From contig NC_087068.1 in assembly GCF_963678635.1 (NCBI RefSeq), forward strand, positions 35,475,436 to 35,539,435: a stretch of 64,000 nt of DNA, given 5' to 3'. The DNA comes from Symsagittifera roscoffensis (taxonomy: Eukaryota > Xenacoelomorpha > Acoela > Convolutidae). Below are positions 1 through 10,939 of this stretch, piece by piece. Position 1 is the stretch's first letter, and every line of letters begins with the position of its first letter. The notes beneath the pieces are model-generated. The model did not search any database. It had not been told where the DNA came from and was given only the letters and a program-made list of their open reading frames with translations. The translations under genes were made by a program, and so were the position numbers.

Positions 1-32
1 TACTTTGTCGTGTGTTTTCCTCATTGCTTCGT

Positions 33-452
33 TTATTTTTTTTCGACAATTTGAGCAATTTGCGTTTCGAGTGTCTCAGCATTGCTAGACATGTTTTTGT
101 TGGTTTTTTCTTCGAGGTTATTGACAGTCCTGTTCCGAATGAATTTGTCGCGTTCGTTGTTTTCAGTGCAGACGTTACAGAGTAACATTGCGTTGCGACC
201 AAGCTCCTTTATTCCGTTGATGGCTACGTTTGATAATCCTGTGCATATTGGTTCTAGATGCATGTGACAACCACAAGCTACACAGTTGTAACTTTTTTCG
301 GCTTTCGGTATGGACTTTGTGCACGTTCGGCATGTGCGACTCATCGTTGAAGAGTTAACAGAGGGAGACTTTACAGAGGGATCTGTGATTCCCGAGAAGA
401 GACGCATGCGGAACGATGCGTTCAGAGAAATATGCAAACCTGTGGATCCCAA
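33..452 (-). CDS. PHD-like zinc-finger ORF of a non-LTR retroelement (139 aa)
   Basis: The ORF has an N-terminal tail of about 36 residues, then a cysteine-rich domain from Met37. Paired CxxC motifs lie at C41/C44, C57/C60 and C92/C95, with C62, H63, H65 and C70 between them. This spacing resembles the PHD-type fingers found in ORF1 of CR1/L2-like LINEs. The last 45 residues are polar and could form a short coiled coil. Met37 is a likelier start than Met1 because the preceding residues look like read-through of upstream sequence. It lies directly downstream, on the same strand, of the SGNH-like ORF at 527-1114, so the two probably come from one element. The element continues beyond the left edge. 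No RT is visible, so the clade is unknown. Confidence 0.5.
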   Translation of the reverse strand: MGSTGLHISLNASFRMRLFSGITDPSVKSPSVNSSTMSRTCRTCTKSIPKAEKSYNCVACGCHMHLEPICTGLSNVAINGIKELGRNAMLLCNVCTENNERDKFIRNRTVNNLEEKTNKNMSSNAETLETQIAQIVEKK

Positions 453-526
453 AAAGGGGGCGCCTGCGTTTTGATATTTCTAGAAAGGACAGAGGGAAGT
501 ACAGCTCACAAACTTGCAGCTTACAC

Positions 527-1114
527 TCAGTAAGGGCAGTGGCAGTGTCGGAAGGTGCACTCGTACTGGGTGAGATGACTTTCGTCGTTGAAAGCGTCAG
601 AGTATTTCTTGTACAGTATCTTGTTCTTTATGATGCTTTTGATGCCCTTGAGACCTTCTGAGTTTAAGTGATTTTCGTCACTGCCTAGATGGTAAGTACT
701 GTAAATCTTCTCACACACGCCTCTATACTTCCAATTTCCCTTCTTTTTCTGTATTTCTCGATTCACTCTCGCCGATCGGAATCGATATTATTTGCGGTGA
801 GGGATTCCGATGACAAAAATCTGCTTTGCTAGTCTGCTTAGCTCCTCGGCTAATTCTGCGAGTTTTTTTGTAATATCTTCTTCAGGGACCGTGGAAGGAT
901 CTCTTCCGTCAAAAGCGTCGTTTCCCCCAATGAGCAAAACAATGGTATTGTATTTGTCCTTCGGAGGTAGGAAGCCTCTGACCGCAGCGATACGGGCTCC
1001 AGGTAATGACACGATAGTTGTGTTTGGGAATTCCAAGTCTCGCGCCTGCGAATCTGCTATCAGAAGGTTCTTTGAAGAAGATGTTTTGAAAATATGATAT
1101 CTCCTGGTTGACAT
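527..1114 (-). pseudogene. SGNH/GDSL-hydrolase-like domain with one in-frame stop
   Basis: Two ORFs (788-1114 and 527-766) lie in the same frame and are separated only by a TAA at 788-790. The upstream part has a GDSL-like block I (ADSQARDL, serine as presumed nucleophile) and the block GGNDAF. The downstream part carries DENHLN, which fits the C-terminal DxxH block with the catalytic Asp and His. Esterase domains of this fold occur in ORF1 of CR1/L2-like LINEs, and the neighbouring zinc-finger ORF supports that origin. The domain sits upstream of the finger, whereas in CR1 ORF1 as I know it the finger comes first. The stop makes it probably dead. A small host lipase/esterase exon is possible but less likely. 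Confidence 0.5.
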
Positions 1115-2114
1115 TTAGAGCGAGGCAACCATTGCTACCTCGAGAAATTCAAATTTATCTATTGAATAAACATCTTGAAACTCATTTAAAACAACTTTTA
1201 GCTTCTTGGTATGTCTTGAATTGAATTACGTCAAATTCATTTTAAGATAACAAGAATCTAGAAGTTGAGGGAAGGGTTGATCCATCTCCGATGGATATGA
1301 TGATTTTTATCTTCTGAACAAAAACAATAGTAATATGATAACTAAGTAGTACCCCTGTTTTTAGGAGTGACCTCGTGGTCTGGGGGATACTGAGACCCAG
1401 CCATAGGCTCACTATTATTGCATGTAACTAAGTTCAATTGCGCAATCTGGCCGATAGCCTTAAATAGTAACGACTTTTTCGACCCGATGTTAATGGACCA
1501 CACAGTGAACTGGTTTTGGTAGAGACGTTTAAAAGCATATGAAGCTGTGTTCAGACGCTGGCCAGTCGTTTTAGGATGTAGCCGTTGGTATGTTCTTCCG
1601 GGCGAATGTTACATATGGCACTAATTAAGGTAATAGAACATGTAAAGAAGAATCTAAACTATCTGTAAAAAATGATCAAAGATCACAAAAAGTGTCATAC
1701 GCATCAATATTTCAAAACTTTAACCAATCACAACTTCAGAATTATTACTAAAATTGTAAACAAATATTTATTACAATTTAGGTCATTTAGTTTCTACACC
1801 AAGTTAATTCGTTAAAAATCAGCATTAAGTGCCTCGTCGTCAAAAACAAATCACATATTTATGGAAAAAACTGTACAAGATCGACAACAAAACGTATTTA
1901 CAGATATAAAATGAAACAAACGGGTATATAAAACTAACAAAAATTATGAAGCGATATCGGCAGCTGCTGAGTTCAACAGAAAATCTTTAGCTAATGATGA
2001 TTGCTGGCATACTGAACTACTGTTGAATGGAGTACGGGTACCTCAAATACACATTCGAACAAATTTTAATATACAGAATGATAGACGAGTTCTCAGATAG
2101 TTGGTACAGGTTGA
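1115..2114. other. Non-coding stretch, 3' side of the RT-REL element
   Basis: No credible ORF is present. Downstream of the REL stop on the minus strand it may hold the 3' UTR of the element at 2115-4984. Around 1365-1440 there is a tRNA-like run: a box-A-like GACCTCGTGGTCTGG and, about 60 bases on, a box-B-like GTTCAATTGC. I could not fold a convincing cloverleaf. Confidence 0.3.
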
Positions 2115-2954
2115 TTAAGAGTTGTCATCTTCGCTCCGTGAAAGTTTAACAGCTAATTGTTTGAGAAAAATGCTGCATTCTTTTCCCATGCCCCTGTTAG
2201 TGCCGATGACCAAAGGCTTGAAGGAACTGTTCTCCACCTCGACAATTCTTTCCAGATACTTTCTTTCTTTCTCGTTTTCTTGTGATTTGAAGATTTCAAT
2301 TGTAGCCTTGTTGCCATGCGAGGAAGCGTTAACATGTGTGACTTGAACGTCAAAAAACGTAGTCTGTCCAGTCTCCCAAAAGTCGCTAGCTTTGATGTCT
2401 AGCCTCGCGTCATCTTCAGTTGATGTGGTTTGTAATCTGAATACTTCGTTATCAATTTTTGTCAGTTGTGGTTCGACTTCCACATTGTTGAATATCCTTG
2501 TTAGCGACCCTGCAAGAAGGTTCCGAAGTTTGTCATGCCTCGCGGATAAGAAACCACCTTTTGTACAGCACAGGGCATGATCAACGGAAAAAACTTTTCC
2601 GCATGGGCAATTGCGGGGGATATTTTGCAGGGGAATATTGTATCGTAATCTCAGCGAGTCCCGAAATTCGGTTTTTGTGAGGTTCATTTCTTGGCTTTTT
2701 AGAGGTAGGGCGGTTAGCCAGGTACTAGCTCCCTTGTCGGTGTTTTGTTTCCACTTCCTTTTTTCTTCGGTGGTAAGTGATTGTGAGACTGCTTCTTCTA
2801 ATTCTTTCTCTCTTTCGCGTTTCCGAGTTGCTATTTGTTTTCTTCCGTCGCTATACTCGAGAGTGGTACCCGAAAGCTGGTCAATGGGGCTTTGAGAAGA
2901 TTTTTGAGCTTTCCTTTTGAAATCTTGCTTCTTCTTTTTGCGCTCCGAAGCCAA
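2115..2954 (-). pseudogene. REL (PD-(D/E)XK-type) endonuclease domain of the RT-REL element (279 aa)
   Basis: The ORF opens with a very basic region, then GASTWLTALPL and EFRDSLRLRYNIPL. A CCHC-like knuckle follows (CPCG...DHALCC), then RHD, ARLDI and FFDVQVTH. The last three look like the acidic active-site blocks of restriction-like endonucleases that nick target DNA to prime reverse transcription. The C-terminus includes VENSSFKPLVIGT and FLKQLAVKLS, also seen in the copies at 18.6 kb and 39.4 kb. This is the longest surviving ORF of the element. It lacks the rest of the protein in frame and is probably a remnant. Confidence 0.65.
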
Positions 2955-3348
2955 GACCGCCTTTGCTTATTGGTAACTCAATAATTTGTCTTTTCTTGTT
3001 CTCCAGTGGGGACTCAGACCCGAAGAGCGCTGGAATAAGTTTGTTCTCCAGAACACATTCTATTGGTTCGAGCATATCAGCTACTTCAGGTATAGTCCGA
3101 AAGAAGTATGTAAGCTTTGATTTAAATCCTTTGCTAAACGCAGAGAATGCTGCATGTGGTTGTGAAACGGCGAACCCACTCAACACGTTCAATTCCTTAG
3201 CCCATATTTCAACTTTATCTTTGCAGTAAGCAGTCTTGAAATCTTGAGACCCAAGCGCTGCACCCAAGTGCCTTTTGCTGGCCGTAGTGACATTTATTGT
3301 TCCATTAAACATCACTTTTGTCTTTTCACTCAGACTCTCCAATTTCAC
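2881..3348 (-). pseudogene. RT thumb/connection fragment of the RT-REL element
   Basis: It carries the family blocks ASKRHLGAALGSQDF, QPHAAFSAFSKGF and ELPISKGGLG. These correspond to GRPYLGAAIGSQNF, EPHLAYVALVKVI and PCSAGGLG in the copy at 29-30 kb. It overlaps the REL ORF by about 70 bases in another frame, so a frameshift separates them. Confidence 0.6.
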
Positions 3349-3468
3349 TACCAGCCAGCATTTCAGTTGGTTAACAAAACAACCGTCTTTCTTTCCTTCT
3401 TCAATTAATTTCCCGTACCACTTCCTTAAGTTCGCAATGCTTCCGCATCCGGTGGCGTCATCTGCCAG

Positions 3469-3831
3469 CTATGCTTGCTTCACCTCAGTTTGTTCGGCAA
3501 GTACATTGATTAGTCGTCTGGTGTTGAAAAGGAACCAGGGCATCGCGAGTGGATCTCCTTGCGTCGTTCCTTCACTTGATTTTAAATCCCCCCTCCTATC
3601 ACAAAGCGCGATGGCTTCCTGTATGTGTTTATTAAATACGTGGCAATCGTTGGGCACAGTACTTGTATGTTGTTTAGAGGCGTCAATCATTATCACAGCT
3701 TCCGAGTTCTCTTCCTCGTAGATCCTTTCATAGCATGAATAGCAGCTTCTGCACCAACTTCGAATCCGGCACATGTTTGCAGGTTTCCTGCGGCTTCCTT
3801 GATCGGGTCTTTGAATGCATGGACAATACAT
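3469..3831 (-). pseudogene. RT palm fragment with damaged first catalytic motif
   Basis: The fragment reads VIMIDAS, as expected for RT motif A, but then leaves frame. The expected AFN..NR continuation is missing, and the reading frame recovers only at SSEGTTQGDPLAM (the motif B region). The ADD of motif C is found a little further on, behind a stop. The palm is therefore non-functional. Confidence 0.55.
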
Positions 3832-3872
3832 TTGCCTAGAAGTCTACGGAGAAACTCCCCAACCCCGATTAG

Positions 3873-4292
3873 TCACACACCAGGGATCTTATCAAGGAAT
3901 AAAAGTCGACAAGACGTCAAAGGCGCAAGTAACCCGGGGCAGTGGTGCATGGTGCACAATTTGAAGCACATCAAAGAGATTTCTTCTCTCAGAATTTTTC
4001 CGTCTTGGGCATAATTTTTTGAACAAAGCATTCTCATGAATACTTCAGCGTCTAATCCCGATGGACCAGCGGATTCATTCAGTCTTCCTGCAGTTTTTGC
4101 TACCACGTCTTCTGTGATGGACTTATATGCTACTTCGGGAATGGTTTCCTTTGGCCCAAAAAGAAGTGCTGTTCTGTAGGGAACTGACATAGTTGGGTGC
4201 AACTGCTTCAGTTCCATCTCAACCGTTTCTGTGAAGGGGAGGCAACCAACGTTTCTAAGCGCCGAGAAAATGCTTCTGTGTGATCTTTGCAT
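3873..4292 (-). pseudogene. RT N-terminal (fingers) fragment of the RT-REL element
   Basis: The translation includes AGPSGLDAEVFMRML and, near the end, CRLLFLDKIPGV followed by a stop. These match the blocks AGPSGIDA and CRLIALDKCPGV that precede the palm motifs in this RT family. The same blocks are readable in the element at 16.4-18.0 kb, which supports the call. Frame continuity is lost on both sides. Confidence 0.6.
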
Positions 4293-4354
4293 TTGGAGGT
4301 CTGGAAGGGTTACTGTAGCAATAATCCGGGTAGCACCATGAAAACTTTCATGGC

Positions 4355-4984
4355 CTAGGAATTGTATTTAGAGTTTGAAGAATTAAACTGTTTTAGCCAA
4401 TACGTGAGCTCCCTGATAAACAGCTTTCCAGCATTTCCTGAAGGGCGGTTAGATAGATTTCTTTTCATGAAAACAACTTTTTCATAAAAACTTTCAACTC
4501 CGGTGGCAAACTGGTTTAAATTTGTTTCTCCAAACTTATCGGCAGGAGGGAAACAGTTTGCTGAGACATCAATCTTAGACAGGTCCACTAGTTCCTTCAG
4601 CTCGGTAGCCTTTTTCTGGTCGTCAATGCCTTTCTCTTTAACTGTCATGTTTGTCATCATCTGTGATAAGCCTGAAAATCCGTTAGAAGGCTGTTGATGA
4701 CAACTAGTACAGAAAAATTGAGGGATGTTTGCGAGTTCTCTTTTCGTTGTTTTAGCACAGCTGACATGAAACCAGTTATTGCACCCATCACACTGCACTC
4801 CACTGGAAGCTACAATTCCGCTGTGGGGACAGTTGACGTTGCTGCAAGGTGCTGTGTCTGGCATCTTTCCCCCCAGACGCAAAAGGGCGTGTCCGTACAG
4901 GAACAACGCTCTCCGCAAGTCGTAGAGCCGAGGTCTGTACGCCAAACTGGGATCACTCGTCGCCGGATTACCAGTTTTGTCCAT
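4355..4984 (-). CDS. PHD-finger ORF of the RT-REL element (209 aa)
   Basis: After about 40 residues of leader, from Met41 (MPDTAPCSNVNC), a compact PHD-type finger follows: C-x4-C, then C-x2-C, an H in NWFHVSC, and C-x2-C in FFCTSCH. PHD fingers fold around two zinc ions and often read histone tails; in retroelements they are thought to assist nucleic-acid or chromatin targeting. The region after the finger is polar and ends with a conserved-looking stretch (SFYEKVVFMKRN). It lies immediately upstream of the RT ORFs on the same strand. It is the only uninterrupted piece of this element. Confidence 0.6.
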   Translation of the reverse strand: MDKTGNPATSDPSLAYRPRLYDLRRALFLYGHALLRLGGKMPDTAPCSNVNCPHSGIVASSGVQCDGCNNWFHVSCAKTTKRELANIPQFFCTSCHQQPSNGFSGLSQMMTNMTVKEKGIDDQKKATELKELVDLSKIDVSANCFPPADKFGETNLNQFATGVESFYEKVVFMKRNLSNRPSGNAGKLFIRELTYWLKQFNSSNSKYNS

Positions 4985-6967
4985 GATTCGTCTAGTGGGG
5001 ACACCGCTACCTTCGATTTGTCACTTCAGGATCCATTCCATCTCTTAAACTTTTTAATATGTTTATCACAACAATTAGGCTAATGTTACATATATGCTTT
5101 TATGGCGCTCCTGAGTGTCATTCTCTTAACATCATGATCGGCGGACCCGTTAACAAAGCACTCCGCGCCGAACGGATGCTCTAATTATGGTTCTTAAGAG
5201 GGACCGAGAAGGGTGGTTCGGAACGCGGAAGCTATCCGGATTCCCGGATTTAGTTTTTTAACCTAGTTAAGACCAAAAATTCACGTTTAGTGAAGGGTGG
5301 GGGATCGGCCCTCCCGTCATCCTCTGAGCGGTATATGCCCAAAAAAACTAAAAGATATACAAGAAACCAAACAAAAATTAGTATAGTACGTAAAAAAAAC
5401 CAAAAACATCAGAAAAAAACAAAAAAAAACAGTAAAAAAAGAAAATCTGCACAAATCAGTTCCCCAGACGAGATATGTCGACCCTCCCATTTTTTGTTGC
5501 TAAATATTTTGTTGTTACAGGCGTTTTTATCAAACAGGATTGTTACGATCAAAATTGTGGTCTTTTTCTGGTGCCCGTATTCATGGGTTGGTTGAGTATT
5601 TAAGCACGTTAATGCTAATTTGCGCTCAATCCGGTAGGGTCTCGGGATTACAGCGGGAAGGGTCTCAAGGAAAACAACTATTGACTGTTGGGTATCGTTA
5701 ATAAATTTTGTATCTCTTTTTGTCGGGGACTCGACAGTGAGTGCACAATCTGTGGGGTGCTCGACAGTGACTGCTCTGTAGTGACCCTCTCCGAGTTGCG
5801 AATTTCCGCGTTAAGCACCTTAGTTCGGATATTGAAAGGACTCGGAGGGGTTTCAATTTATTAGTATTACTAATCATACTGCTTGTACGATTATTCCTAT
5901 ATCGTTTTTTGGTGAAACAGATCGCAATTAGACCGGTTTTAGGGTCAAAATAATGATAATTTGATCCCCCCAAAAATCGTGAGTTTTGAGATATTGATGT
6001 TTTTGAAACGGAAAAAAGCACCAAGTTAGTGAGCTACATTGTAACTGCACTAATAAAACCAGCGGAGCCCGTAAAATTAGTTCAGACGTGGTTGGAACTA
6101 ATTGGGTAAGGAAGTCCGAACTTTTGTGATTTTTGAAAAACGAGACGCCACAAAAAAAATTTTGAAAATTTTTGAGTTAGGGCAATAAAAATTGTTGTTC
6201 AAATGACATACACTAGTGAATAGACAGGTTTTAAAACCCGTTTGCTAACAATCTTCCTGGCCCCAGTGAAATCGAACTTAAGGTTTTTGGTTTTGTGGAT
6301 TCATAAATCCGGAGGTGTCCAAATAGCATTGTTTTTGGAAAATTTCTTCAACTGAAATGTTTTAGATCAAATTTTTGCATTGAAAAAGAAAACTATAGTC
6401 CATTTGAGCTCGGATCAATAAACTTTAGTCAATAGGATAAAATTGCGGAAAAAATTAGGTGGAATCTAAAAGTTTGAAAATTTTTTGAGTTATCATAAAA
6501 GACGTTTTGCATTATAACTTTAACAAAAACTGGACCAATTCAGTTCATCATGGTACCGTTAGAACAGAAATTAGGTAGGCTTAAGCATAAGCTGTTTTTT
6601 TGAAGAAAAAAGCATTTAAAAAAAATTTTTAGATTGATTATAGCAAAACTACCGGTTTTTGAGGTAGACCCTTCACGTTGTGTGAAATTTTATTGGAAAG
6701 CCCCTATACCCCTACCAAAAGATAGCAACGGTCTAATAAGGCTTTCTTACGTTGTTGTTGACAATAGGGAAGGGTTAAGGAACCTCGAAAACGACAGTCG
6801 AGTCAAAATAGGCTTGTTATAAGACCCCTCACAGTTAAGGAGAACTCTTAAATAAGCAGCTTAGCTTCAATGCGAAGGGGTCTGGAGCCAGAACAAACCC
6901 TTCCTAGTTAATTGATTTTGCATAATAGGCTCTGAAGGCGTATCCGGGTGGATCTCGTGTATCATAT
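4985..6967. other. Non-coding stretch upstream of the RT-REL element
   Basis: It may contain the 5' UTR of the minus-strand element. Only short ORFs occur, without recognisable content. The run of A and lysine codons around 5340-5450 is low complexity. Nothing else is supported. Confidence 0.3.
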
Positions 6968-7122
6968 TTTGCCAATCCGGAGGGGTCCCAATTCGGAGGA
7001 GTCCTGTTTTTGCCAATCTGGAAGTGCCATTTTTTGCCAAACCGAGGGGTCCCAATTCGGAGGGTCCAGTTTTTTGTCAATTCGGAGGGGTCCTATTTTT
7101 GCCTATCCGGAGGGGTCCAAGA
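6968..7122. repeat. Minisatellite, about six imperfect units
   Basis: The unit is roughly GCCAATCCGGAGGGGTCC followed by a T-rich spacer. It recurs about every 22-30 bases, with variants such as CCAATTCGGAGG and CCTATCCGGAGG. Copies are imperfect and in the same orientation. Confidence 0.7.
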
Positions 7123-7845
7123 AACACTTTTTTTTACGAACGAAAAAGTAGGGATCCTAAAACGTACGTAAACGAAAACAAGATACACAGTGAAAAGTAT
7201 TAGGATATTAGGAAATAAGCAGACCAAAAAAGACAGGAAACCAATGTCTGCACTGGTAAATTGCCTTTAAATAAAAATTGAAAAGACCACAGTAAAACCA
7301 AAACAGGTCTAAGGCCGGAGACTCGCGACTATAGGTCTAACCGAAAACGGATTTCGACACCGATTTATTTGGATTAAAATTCAATCTGTTTTTGGAAGAG
7401 TGTTTGCCTTGAGTGTTTTAGTTGTCGAGCTCGAGCAATCCGAGGGCAAATAATTAACACAGAGCTCGGTGGGTGCATTAGTTGCCCACTTGAGAAAAAC
7501 ACTGCCTTCAAGTTTTGTCTGTTTAGTGCGGCACTAAACAAGGAAAGCTCTTTCTTTAAAAACCAAATCGACTTTTGAATTGCGACAGAACAATTACAAT
7601 GCACATACAATTTTCAATATATTTTTTTTAGTTTTCAATCCCTAAGAATTGTTCTCGATTGGGTACATTATCTCATAAATATATTGATATCATCAGTCTG
7701 TGCTATTTTTTATCCTATAATCAACAATCATAAACTGTATACACGCTGTACTGTGTTAGCTTAATACGATTCATGGTCACTTGTTAAATAAAAGTTTTGG
7801 ACATGTCGTGTTGTGTTAATATTATCAGTAGTCAGACAACGAATT

Positions 7846-7864
7846 TGGTGGCGAGCGAATCGAG
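7846..7864 (+). other. Possible LTR-element primer-binding site and leader
   Basis: The string TTTGGTGGCGAGCG follows an AATAAA at about 7785 and a stretch that could be the end of an LTR. Leaders beginning ATTTGGTGGC are common just after the 5' LTR of gypsy-like elements. No second LTR copy was found in the window, so this is tentative. Confidence 0.25.
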
Positions 7865-7896
7865 TGTGTGAGCAGTAAGTAGCTATAAAGTAAGAA

Positions 7897-8355
7897 ATGA
7901 GCCTAGACAAGTCTAGAATACCTAAGCTAAGTGATAGCTCTACGAAACTTATACCGAAGAAACAACGGAAATCGATGAATGACCATTTTGTGGAAAGGAC
8001 CGAGAAGACTCGGAACAAAAAAGGGAAGAAAGTTTCGGGCGGAATGGTTGAAACAAGGAACCAAAAGACCTCGGAAGACAAAAAGGCAATGTTGGAGGTG
8101 GAGATCTATCCAAACACCGCTCTGGATGAGAATCGGGCGGGACGTGGAACGGAAGTAGATGGTAATAGGACGTTAACGAGTGAATCTACTCCCGTAGAAC
8201 AAGGCCACGATTTCGCCAATTGGAACGGGACACTTGATCGAGAGGAGATGTCGAGACTGTTCGACATCTCGACTGACAACCTAGCGGCAGCAAGTTCAAT
8301 AAGTAAGCTGAGCTTTAGTTCAAAAGACGTTCAGAATCAATTGCCAGAAAAGTAA
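7897..8355 (+). CDS. Unrecognised 152-aa ORF, possibly the start of an LTR-element gag
   Basis: The ORF begins 33 bases after the primer-site-like motif with MSLDKSRIPKLSD. It is highly charged, with a basic first third (KKQRKSMNDHF, RNKKGKKV) and an acidic, polar remainder. No zinc knuckle or protease motif is visible. Its position directly after a leader-like sequence suggests a truncated gag; the sequence itself does not prove it. A small host exon is an alternative. Confidence 0.3.
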   Translation: MSLDKSRIPKLSDSSTKLIPKKQRKSMNDHFVERTEKTRNKKGKKVSGGMVETRNQKTSEDKKAMLEVEIYPNTALDENRAGRGTEVDGNRTLTSESTPVEQGHDFANWNGTLDREEMSRLFDISTDNLAAASSISKLSFSSKDVQNQLPEK

Positions 8356-9179
8356 TCCTATGCCCGTTTTCGCCAAACTTTGTCGAAAAACTTTCTTTCA
8401 GTTTGATTTTTCAATTTTATGAAGTTAATTGAAATCCAATCTCAAATCCCAGTTTTTTTCAGTTTCAGTTTTGATTTAAATAATCGATAACTGAACGTGT
8501 AATGGAAATAGTCAAACGTTTTAGGACGTTCGTTTCAATTTCTTTATCATTTCAGAGACTTCGCTATCAAATTCCAGAGACTTCTATTGGGCCTTAGTTA
8601 CGCTTTGCAAGTTCAAACCACTGTTTAATTTTCAATTCTTATGCTTCAAACAACAAATTTTGCCTAACGTATATCTTGTTCCCGTTGCTAAAACAACCAG
8701 ATAAAGCCGGTAACCGAGCAAAACTAAATAACATTTGCCTGTCTACAGTACTATCTGCAAAGGTTGGTTAATTTCAGAAAAGCAAGGGTTATATTAAAAA
8801 ACGAAATTTTTTAGTATGCAGTTGTTTAACTCCAAAATATCATTTGCAAAACAGCAGAAGTCACAAGCCGAGATTTAAAAAAAAAAAACGAGCACGCTTG
8901 AGCGATTTTGCAGAAAACGAAGCCATAATGTGCGTTAGGCTCGTCAATATTTTTCACAATGAATACAGACGATTTATTTCTCATCGAGCAGTTTTTGCGA
9001 CGCGATTTGCATGCTTAATTGAAATCTTAGTTTGACGGCTTTTTCGATTGGTTTTTAGTTTTGATAATTTTTTTCTGAATTCGAAAAAAACTTTGATTTC
9101 AGTAGTTTTTATTTGAAAGATTGTTTAAAAAATACTATTGGGATTGAATTTATCTTTTTTTTCGAATAAGACCAACCCT
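8356..9179. other. Non-coding, AT-rich
   Basis: There is no credible gene or repeat here apart from homopolymer runs. Confidence 0.3.
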
Positions 9180-9434
9180 TCCCGCCCCTCAATTCTGGTT
9201 GCCAAATTTTTCCGAATGGGGCCTTTCGGTTTAATTTAACAACATCCATTTTTGGATGACCAACCTGAAAATTTTTCTAATTTTTGAAAATTTTTCTAAT
9301 TTCTCTAATTTCATCCATTTTTGGATGACCAATCTGAAAATTTAACTAATTTTGACGGGGCGCGCACAGAAAAAACCGCAACTTTTTGGTCAAAGTTTTC
9401 CAAAAAGTGCCCAAAAACGCCTGTTTTTCCAAAA
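9180..9434. mobile_element. Truncated member of the hAT-like MITE family
   Basis: It shares blocks with the complete copies at 10.94 kb and 48.3 kb: CATCCATTTTTGGATGACC, GGGGCGCGCAC, then the AAAACGC / GTGCCCAAAAACGCCTG region. A stretch of about 33 bases starting CATCCATTTTTGGATG is duplicated in direct orientation at 9244 and 9311. Neither terminus is clear. Confidence 0.5.
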
Positions 9435-9926
9435 AAAAGGCACATCGCAAATCACACATGCTGATATATAATTTCTACCTCAAATCATTTTTTGAACTTC
9501 GAAATGATATTGAATTGGATGGTTGGATTGAACGTTTTCACAGCCGTTGTTTCATGTTTGACTATCAATCACTTCAACAACTTCGTCAGCACAATTATGC
9601 TCTGTTATTATCTGGTTTTTGTTCGGGAAACAAAACAATTTTAGTTTCAGCGCATCCTTTTATGTCCCAATTTCATCAACAACTTTTTTAAACTTTTTTT
9701 GTCGCTCTAACTGGTCATGCTAGTCGAGCAGAAAAAAAACACCTCAGACACATTTGGCTGGCAACACAATTTTTTAATTTTTAGTATTCGTACAACGATT
9801 CGTCTTTCTCGATCAAATTATGATTAAATTAGCATTAAATTATACGATTTATTCTAATGCAAACTTTTTACACGTTCCAGCAAGTAACTTTTCCGGGTGA
9901 TATTAATCAGAATGGAAATGCATAAA

Positions 9927-9945
9927 CAGGCGCGGATCTAGGAAA
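9927..9945. mobile_element. Isolated MITE terminus
   Basis: CAGGCGCGGATCTAGG closely matches the terminal inverted repeat of the MITE at 10940-11365. I could not find the matching opposite end, so this looks like a truncated or internally lost copy. Confidence 0.4.
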
Positions 9946-10939
9946 ATTGGAAACTTATGATGATTTTCCATTTTTATGATCGATCAAATTAATTTTCGAG
10001 CTCACCTGAAATGACAAAAAAATTTATGTGACTTTATATATATTTCGGTTTTGTGTCAATTTTTAAAAAGTCCGGCATTTCGATTGGAAATACAAACCGA
10101 GCATCTCGACTTCGGGATCTTCAAAAAAGCAATCATGAGGTTAACATCGGTTTCCCAGCCATTTGGTCCCGCCCATAGTAGCGTGATTATTGAATATTAT
10201 TTAGCCACGTAAAAGCGTTCATTAATCACCAAAAATATTATTTATGACGCAAGCGTCTCGTCGACTGAAAATAAATCCCATCCAATGCTCCTTTCTGGAG
10301 CAGACAGCGTGAACAGTTTATCATAAAAATTATAGGATTCAAAAAGATCAAACACAAAAATAGTGCTGGAATGTTTTCACATTTTAACCATCATGCAAAT
10401 TGAGTTAACAAAAAGGTCACTATCTGTTTTGGAAAAGTAGGCACCACTAAATAAAGCAAAGCCCTCCTTTTTCTGCTGCTATATGAAATATAATATATAT
10501 TTGACACTTAACTAATGGCACAGTGTTTTTTTTTTCGTTTGTCCGCCTGCTACTTTTGAGAGGCATCGAGCCATCGATTAGCTCGTGCAGCTTTTTTAAA
10601 AGAACCATTGAAAAGAGAGTTACGAACCAACAGAAAATTCTTGTCTGGAGACGTACTATACTTGAATTTTCATAAAGTCAATCATGTGAAGTTAGCCAGT
10701 CTTTGTGCAGTTACTATCTTAATCGATTTTACATCAAATCAAAAAATGTAACAGCATATCAAAACCATCAAAATATAAACTAAGCTTTACATCTGCATTT
10801 TCTGAATTGCGTTGATTCATTAAATCATTGTATAGTTAAAGGGGCTGTACTTGGAAAAAAAACAACAATTTTTTTGAAAACAAAACTGAATTTTTATTCA
10901 TCATTCGAGTTATCTTAAATCCTTCCGAATTACTAGAAC
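9946..10939. other. Non-coding stretch upstream of the NMRAL1-like gene
   Basis: No gene is supported. It would include any original upstream regulatory DNA of the gene at 11392, now separated from the ATG by a MITE. Confidence 0.3.

Larger units (their letters stand above)
2115..4984 (-). mobile_element. Decayed non-LTR-type retroelement: PHD finger, RT, REL endonuclease
   Basis: Consecutive minus-strand ORFs give the order PHD finger (4355-4984), RT fingers (3873-4292), RT palm (3469-3831), RT thumb (2881-3348) and REL endonuclease (2115-2954). The RT carries the block EGTTQGDPLAM and the pair ADD. The REL domain has CxCG, DHALCC, RHD, ARLDI and FFDVQVTH motifs. This RT-plus-REL set-up belongs with R2/CRE/NeSL-like elements in the broad sense; I do not assign a clade. 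Reading-frame shifts at about 4300, 3850, 3400 and 2950, plus stops, show it is dead. Two more members of the family lie at 16.2-18.9 kb and 28.75-39.7 kb. Confidence 0.75.

Noticed and set aside
1365-1445. tRNA-like boxes in non-coding DNA
   Set aside because: No cloverleaf could be drawn; box matches alone are weak.
5698-6024. 108-aa minus ORF
   Set aside because: No domain, unusual composition, and no support from neighbours.
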